NCBI RefSeq assembly: GCF_021369635.1
Contig: NZ_JAJNBZ010000002.1
Location: 279,024 to 343,023 of the forward strand
Origin: Paenibacillus profundus
GTDB lineage: Bacteria > Bacillota > Bacilli > Paenibacillales > Paenibacillaceae
Length of the DNA: 64,000 bases
Direction: 5' to 3'
Below, one piece after another: positions 59,938-64,000 of the stretch. Below the pieces are notes generated by a model, which was given only the letters and a program-made list of their open reading frames with translations, did not search any database and had not been told where the DNA came from. Every line of letters starts with the position of its first letter. The stretch's first letter is position 1. Both the position numbers and the translations under genes were made by a program.

Positions 59938-62268
59938 ATGAGAAAAACATTACTATCCATATTGGCGGCCGTCATGGCTTTGAGTATATTCACCGGCTGC
60001 AGCGGACAGGAAGCCGTTAAGGCAGAGGCAGCTTCGCAGATTGCGAAGACGGTCAAGGCGCCTCACAGCGACTTTACGTATGAGGTGGACCCGGCAACGT
60101 TCGATATCGTGATCGACAGAGACGGATTGAAGGAGCATGCGTCCGTGCCCATGAAGCGGCGCAACTTCACCGAATTGAAGAAAGAAGCCAATCGCATGGA
60201 ATGGACGTATCCCGAAGAACAGGTGAAGGTAATCATCGAAAAAAAGGAGGACTATCTCAACATTCGCATTCAATCGATTGGTGCGGAACAATTCGCATGG
60301 CCAACCGTACAGGCGGACAGCTATATGCTCCCGATGTGGGAAGGCAAACGAATTCCGAGCAGCGACCCGAATTGGAAGCAATTTTTGCAGGATGAGACGT
60401 TCACGTGGAGCGAGTCGTTCTCGATGAACTTTATGGCCATGAATATGAAGCATTACGCGCTCCTCTATATAGTCGAGAATCCGTTCAACAACGAGGTCTC
60501 GTTCGACACAGAATCGAACATTGGCATGACGTTCTCCCATGAGTTTCCTTCCATTAATCCGAAAAAGGAATATGGGTTCAGGCTCTATGTGACGAACAAT
60601 GATCCTGTCGCTATAGCGAAGCTGTACCGGGGGTATGTGCAGGAGAAGCAGGGCTTCAAGACGCTGGCCGAGAAGGCGCAGGACAATCCAGAAATCAAGA
60701 AGCTGTACGGGGCGCCGCATATTTATATGTGGAACAATCAGTTGCTGACGGATAGCAACATTCGTTGGCAAGCGATGAAAAAGAAGCTGAATGACCCGAT
60801 CTGGACGTGGATTGCGGTACTCGCGGATCGTTACACCGAGGATGGCGCGCAGGAGTTGAACAGTGTGCTGCAAGAGGTGAAGAAGGAGTCGCTGAACGCC
60901 TATCACAAGCGTGTCATCGTGAAGGCGCTGAATCAGGTGATAAAGCTGGAGCAGCTGTACCGTCCCGACCGGTGTCAGTCGGCAGATGCTGCGTTGCTTA
61001 AGACAATTGCCGATGGCGTGGACAAGCTGAGTGAGCAGAAGCTGTATGCGTTCAACAAGAACCTGCTGAAGAGCGCATTCCAGGATGCGGTCGACGATCC
61101 TTCGGAGTGGGGGCGTGACCATTCGACGGAGCTGGTGGAGGACATGCATCAAGCGGGAATTGCGAAGGCGTGGATTGGTCTGCCGAACTGGGCAGACGGG
61201 CTAATGAATCCGGCTTTTGTCGAGAAGGCTGCCAAGCTAGGTTACTTGATTGGACCGTACGATTCCTATCACTCCATTCAGAAACAGGAAAATAAAGATT
61301 GGAATACGGCTTATTTTTCAGATAACTCACTCTATGAACAAGCGACCATCACGAACGAGAAAGGCAAAAAAATCGGCGGCTTCCTTAATCGGGGGCGCAA
61401 GCTGAATCCTACCTTATCGCTTCCGAGCGTGAAGCAGCGCGTGGATAGTATTTTGCAGGACGGCATCATGTATATCTCTTGGTTCATCGATTGTGACGCG
61501 ACAGGGGAAATATATGACGACTATTCACCAGGGCATGTGACGACGCAGGAGCAGGATATGGATGCGCGTCTCGAACGGATGGATTATATCGCGAAGGAAA
61601 AGCATATGGTCATCGGCTCAGAAGGCGGGAATGACTTTGCAAGCAGGGTTATCGCTTTTGCCCATGGCTTGGAGACGCCGGTCATTAAGTGGAGCGACAA
61701 GGATATGCGGGAAGACAAGAACAGCCCATATTATGTAGGCGCATATTGGTCAGCACAGGGCGGCATTCCTGAACGGTATGCGAAGCAGGTTCCGATCAAG
61801 GAGCTGTATCAACATGTTTATGTTGACCCGGCGTATACATTGCCGCTGTTCAAGCTAGTCTACAACGATTCGGTGATAACGACCCATCATTGGGAGTGGG
61901 GCAGTCTCAAAATTAAGGACGAGGCCGCCGAACGCATGCTGTATGAGTTGCTGTACAACGTGCCTCCGCTCTATCATCTCGATAAGGAAGAATGGGAGAG
62001 CCATAAAAAGATGATCACAGATTACTTGGCTGTATGGTCGCCCTTCCATGCCAAGGCTGCGACGAAGGAGATGACAGCGTTCCAGGTGCTGTCCCCAGAT
62101 CGGTTGGTGCAGTCCGCAGAGTACGGCTCCGATCTGAAAGTGGTCGCCAATTTCTCGGACAAGGATGCAGTATACGGAAATGACACCGTCAAGGCGAAAT
62201 CCGCCGTCGTTTATGAAGGAGATAAGCAAACTGTGTTCAACGCCGCCTCAGCTGTACGTCAACGATGA
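59938..62268 (+). CDS. GH129-like glycoside hydrolase lipoprotein
   Basis: A 776-residue predicted lipoprotein (SIFTGCSGQ, Cys near residue 22). The catalytic domain spans about 380-690 with IGPYDSYHSIQ, FIDCDATGEIYDDYSPGHVTTQEQDMDARLE, GSEGGNDFASRVIAFAHG and HHWEWGSLKI. This pattern matches the Glyco_hydro_129 family (GH101-related), with acidic residues in DCDA and SEGG as likely nucleophile and acid/base. Family members are alpha-N-acetylgalactosaminidases. Substrate here is not certain. AGGAGG before ATG 59938; its own terminator follows. Confidence 0.78.
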   Translation: MRKTLLSILAAVMALSIFTGCSGQEAVKAEAASQIAKTVKAPHSDFTYEVDPATFDIVIDRDGLKEHASVPMKRRNFTELKKEANRMEWTYPEEQVKVIIEKKEDYLNIRIQSIGAEQFAWPTVQADSYMLPMWEGKRIPSSDPNWKQFLQDETFTWSESFSMNFMAMNMKHYALLYIVENPFNNEVSFDTESNIGMTFSHEFPSINPKKEYGFRLYVTNNDPVAIAKLYRGYVQEKQGFKTLAEKAQDNPEIKKLYGAPHIYMWNNQLLTDSNIRWQAMKKKLNDPIWTWIAVLADRYTEDGAQELNSVLQEVKKESLNAYHKRVIVKALNQVIKLEQLYRPDRCQSADAALLKTIADGVDKLSEQKLYAFNKNLLKSAFQDAVDDPSEWGRDHSTELVEDMHQAGIAKAWIGLPNWADGLMNPAFVEKAAKLGYLIGPYDSYHSIQKQENKDWNTAYFSDNSLYEQATITNEKGKKIGGFLNRGRKLNPTLSLPSVKQRVDSILQDGIMYISWFIDCDATGEIYDDYSPGHVTTQEQDMDARLERMDYIAKEKHMVIGSEGGNDFASRVIAFAHGLETPVIKWSDKDMREDKNSPYYVGAYWSAQGGIPERYAKQVPIKELYQHVYVDPAYTLPLFKLVYNDSVITTHHWEWGSLKIKDEAAERMLYELLYNVPPLYHLDKEEWESHKKMITDYLAVWSPFHAKAATKEMTAFQVLSPDRLVQSAEYGSDLKVVANFSDKDAVYGNDTVKAKSAVVYEGDKQTVFNAASAVRQR

Positions 62269-62289
62269 TGCCACAACGATAATATACGG

Positions 62290-62330
62290 GCTGTCTCATT
62301 CGTCTTTCAAGACGGTGAGACGGCTTTTTT
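62290..62330 (+). terminator. Terminator of the GH129-like gene
   Basis: GCTGTCTCA (62290-62298) pairs with TGAGACGGC (62316-62324) with inner CGTC/GACG and a TTTTTT tail. Confidence 0.9.
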
Positions 62331-62342
62331 CTATTTCGATAA

Positions 62343-62880
62343 TGCAGTACCGCATGTGTGACTGGGAAAAGCCCACAACAGCCGAGGAAATATTACACGC
62401 GGCCGAGGAGTTGTGGGTGCAGGAGGAACGGGAGTTTGCCTATATCGCGATGGGATTGCTCGAAGACGGAGTGAAGTTTTTCGATTTATCACATATACAT
62501 CGAATAGAGCGCTTTATCGTGGCGAATTCGTGGTGGGACACCGTAGACGGATTGGCGACATGTATGTACGGTGGGGGGAGTGATGAGCCGTTACCCGGAC
62601 GCTTGGGCAGCGCGCGCCGAGCGTTGGATAACATCCGATAACATGTGGCTTAACCGCACGGGCATCTTGTTCCAACTTAAGTACAAAAGCAAGACAGATA
62701 CCGGTCTGCTTAGGCGGGCCATCGAGACGCATCATAACTCTAAGGAGTTTTTTCTTCAGAAGGCAATTGGTTGGGTGCTGCGTGAATATGCGAAGACGAA
62801 TTCGGAATAGGTGCTGGCTTATGTGGAGGAGCATGATCTGATGCCGCTTAGCCGGCGGGAATCTCTGAGAAGGTTGAATG
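62343..62880 (+). pseudogene. DNA alkylation repair protein (AlkD-like), disrupted
   Basis: Two frames read as one AlkD-type protein: ILHAAEELWVQEEREFAYIA, then SWWDTVDGLATCMYGG in frame 1, and VMSRYPDAWAARAERWITSD, then FFLQKAIGWVLREYAKTNSE in frame 2. The junction is a run of six G at 62573-62578; one G fewer restores the frame. A TAG at 62808-62810 breaks the rest, after which VLAYVEEHDLMPLSRRESLRRLN continues. The N-terminal half and start are missing. A dead gene unless the sequence has an error at the G run and elsewhere. Confidence 0.8.
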
Positions 62881-62940
62881 TGAACCATGAAACAAAATAG
62901 GACCTGATTGGCGACGGAAGCGTCAGCGCGAAAAAAAGGG

Positions 62941-62969
62941 TTGACGATAACCGTCCCCGTTTCTATAAT
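62941..62969 (+). promoter_or_regulatory. SigA-type promoter of the symporter gene
   Basis: TTGACG at 62941-62946 and TATAAT at 62964-62969 with exactly 17 bases between. It drives the symporter gene at 63021. Confidence 0.9.
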
Positions 62970-62993
62970 ACCTATTAAACAAGTAGGAATTAT
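62966..62993 (+). promoter_or_regulatory. Possible operator overlapping the -10
   Basis: The stretch begins TAATAC, has an inverted CCTA...TAGG (62971-62974 / 62984-62987) and ends GGAATTAT. It resembles a CymR-type sulphur-control operator by shape and position. Consensus recall is approximate and no regulator is seen in the window. Confidence 0.3.
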
Positions 62994-63020
62994 AAGACAA
63001 ACATGCGGAGGGGCATAACC

Positions 63021-64000
63021 ATGAAGGAACAATCTTGGATTACTCTGCAGGACTGGAACGTCTATGCGAGTTGGGGAGCTGCATTGCTGCTCGTTATCGT
63101 ACTCTGGTGGCTCGCTAAACAGAAAGTCGGCTTCGGACTTCGAGTGCTGCTGGCAATGGCATTCGGTTTGACGCTTGGAGCCATATTCGGACCTGCTTCT
63201 GCGGACATCAGCATTTTGGGATCAATCTATGTCAGCCTCATTAAAATGGTCGTTATGCCGCTCGTCTTTGCGACCATTATTACGAGCATCACCTCGGTCA
63301 AAGACCCGAACGTGCTGAAGAAGCTCGGAACGAAGACCATTGCGCTCTTTCTTATTACGACCGCGATAGCCGCCGTCATTGGTCTCGGCACGGCGTTGGT
63401 CATCGACCCAGGCTCTGGCATCGCGCAAAGTACGGAAGCGGCGCAAAGCTTTGAACAACGCGAAATTCCGACATTCAAGCAAGTGCTGCTCGACTTGGTT
63501 CCGTCCAATCCGGTGAATGAGATGGCTCAGGGAAAAGTAGTTCCGGTTATCATTTTCGCTGCCTTTATTGCAGTTGCGATTACGTTAGAAGGGCTGCGCA
63601 ATCCGGATAGGGTACAGCCGATGAGAGCCTTCTTCCAATCCTTTTCACATATTATGTTCCGTGTCACGAAGTTTGTTATTAAGCTTACACCATATGGAGT
63701 ACTCGGATTAATGACGGCGATGTCAGCCAAGTATGGATTATCAACGCTGAAAGAATTGGCTTGGTTCATTATCGCGGTGTATGTCGCGTGCTTGATTCAT
63801 ATGATCGTGACGTTCGGATCGCTGGTCACCTTCGGTGCCCGCGTCAACCCGATTCGCTTCTTCAAGAAGGCTTATCCGACGATGGCGGTCGCCTTTACGA
63901 CCCGCAGCAGCTATGCGACGCTGCCAGTGAATTTGGAAGTCATTACGAAGCGGATGAAGGTGTCCGAACGAATTGCGAGCTTCGTTGCTCCGCTCGGTGC
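63021..64000 (+). CDS. Dicarboxylate/amino acid:cation symporter (DAACS), partial
   Basis: The frame starts with ATG 63021 (CGGAGGGGC upstream) and runs past the window end without a stop, giving 326 residues so far. Membrane helices and VSLIKMVVMPLVFATIITSI, then VPVIIFAAFIAVAITLEG, KLTPYGVLGLMTAMSAKYG and FTTRSSYATLPVNLEVITKR with VSERIASFVAPLG are the DAACS pattern, closest to GltP/DctA in the last block. Substrate glutamate, dicarboxylate or cystine cannot be decided. Confidence 0.92.
   Translation, partial: MKEQSWITLQDWNVYASWGAALLLVIVLWWLAKQKVGFGLRVLLAMAFGLTLGAIFGPASADISILGSIYVSLIKMVVMPLVFATIITSITSVKDPNVLKKLGTKTIALFLITTAIAAVIGLGTALVIDPGSGIAQSTEAAQSFEQREIPTFKQVLLDLVPSNPVNEMAQGKVVPVIIFAAFIAVAITLEGLRNPDRVQPMRAFFQSFSHIMFRVTKFVIKLTPYGVLGLMTAMSAKYGLSTLKELAWFIIAVYVACLIHMIVTFGSLVTFGARVNPIRFFKKAYPTMAVAFTTRSSYATLPVNLEVITKRMKVSERIASFVAPLG

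Noticed and set aside
1-64000. CRISPR array or insertion sequence
   Set aside because: No regularly spaced repeats were seen, and no transposase gene or terminal inverted repeats were found in the window.
63021-64000. TcyP-type cystine symporter
   Set aside because: The operator near the promoter hinted at sulphur control, but the last visible block (ATLPVNLEVITKR...RIASFVAPLG) is closer to glutamate/dicarboxylate carriers, so no symbol was given.

Overview
The window looks like a chromosome segment of a spore-forming, Gram-positive firmicute, most likely Paenibacillus or a close relative. The signs are strong AGGAGG-type ribosome binding sites, frequent GTG and TTG starts, a GerA-type spore germination operon, a YesM/YesN-like sensor/regulator pair beside a sugar ABC transporter, CcpA-type cre sites, a bacillithiol-type deacetylase and rho-independent terminators throughout. 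The genus is inferred from gene content and protein style, not from a marker gene.

Bases 1 to about 33,600 are the right-hand part of a prophage with HK97-type heads and a contractile tail. The window opens inside the early region: the end of an ORF6C antirepressor, small unknown genes, then a replication module (DUF4373-type initiator, G39P-like helicase loader, DnaB-like helicase). An ArpU-like late regulator follows. After it comes about 580 bases with no gene but with many complementary helices, ending in a tRNA-Leu(UAA)-like domain and a strong terminator; this is the most unusual object in the window. The late genes then run in order: HNH nuclease, candidate cos region, small and large terminase, portal, prohead protease, major capsid protein, connectors, sheath, tube, tail assembly chaperone with an apparent +1 frameshift extension, tape measure, LysM tail protein, baseplate plug, hub, spike, gp25-like protein, J-like wedge, DUF2313-like protein, tail fibre and accessories, XkdX, XhlA, holin and a three-part endolysin. 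Accessory genes follow (small secreted Cys protein; DUF3006 plus an MBL-fold lipoprotein; a membrane-anchored protein), bracketed by duplicated hairpins. Tandem repeats resembling integrase arm sites mark the likely right end near 33.5 kb. No integrase or repressor is visible, so the left end lies outside the window.

From 33.8 to 64 kb the sequence is host chromosome: msrA; an M42 aminopeptidase; a decayed antiporter fragment; phosphoglucomutase; a MarR-DoxX-pirin group with shared MhqR-like operators; a GerA operon with two tandem GerAB permeases; a probably 5'-truncated MFS transporter; a TspO-like protein; a DUF2062 protein; the YesM/YesN-like pair divergent from a sugar ABC transporter whose binding protein has its own cre site; a BshB2-like deacetylase; an OmpR/histidine kinase pair next to a GH129-like lipoprotein; a broken AlkD gene; and a cation:dicarboxylate symporter cut by the window end.

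In the prophage the genes form a standard late pathway: replication, late activator, packaging, head, neck, tail, lysis. In the chromosome three small regulatory circuits can be read from the DNA: the MhqR-like group, the CcpA-controlled sugar uptake group, and the kinase/regulator next to the glycosidase lipoprotein.
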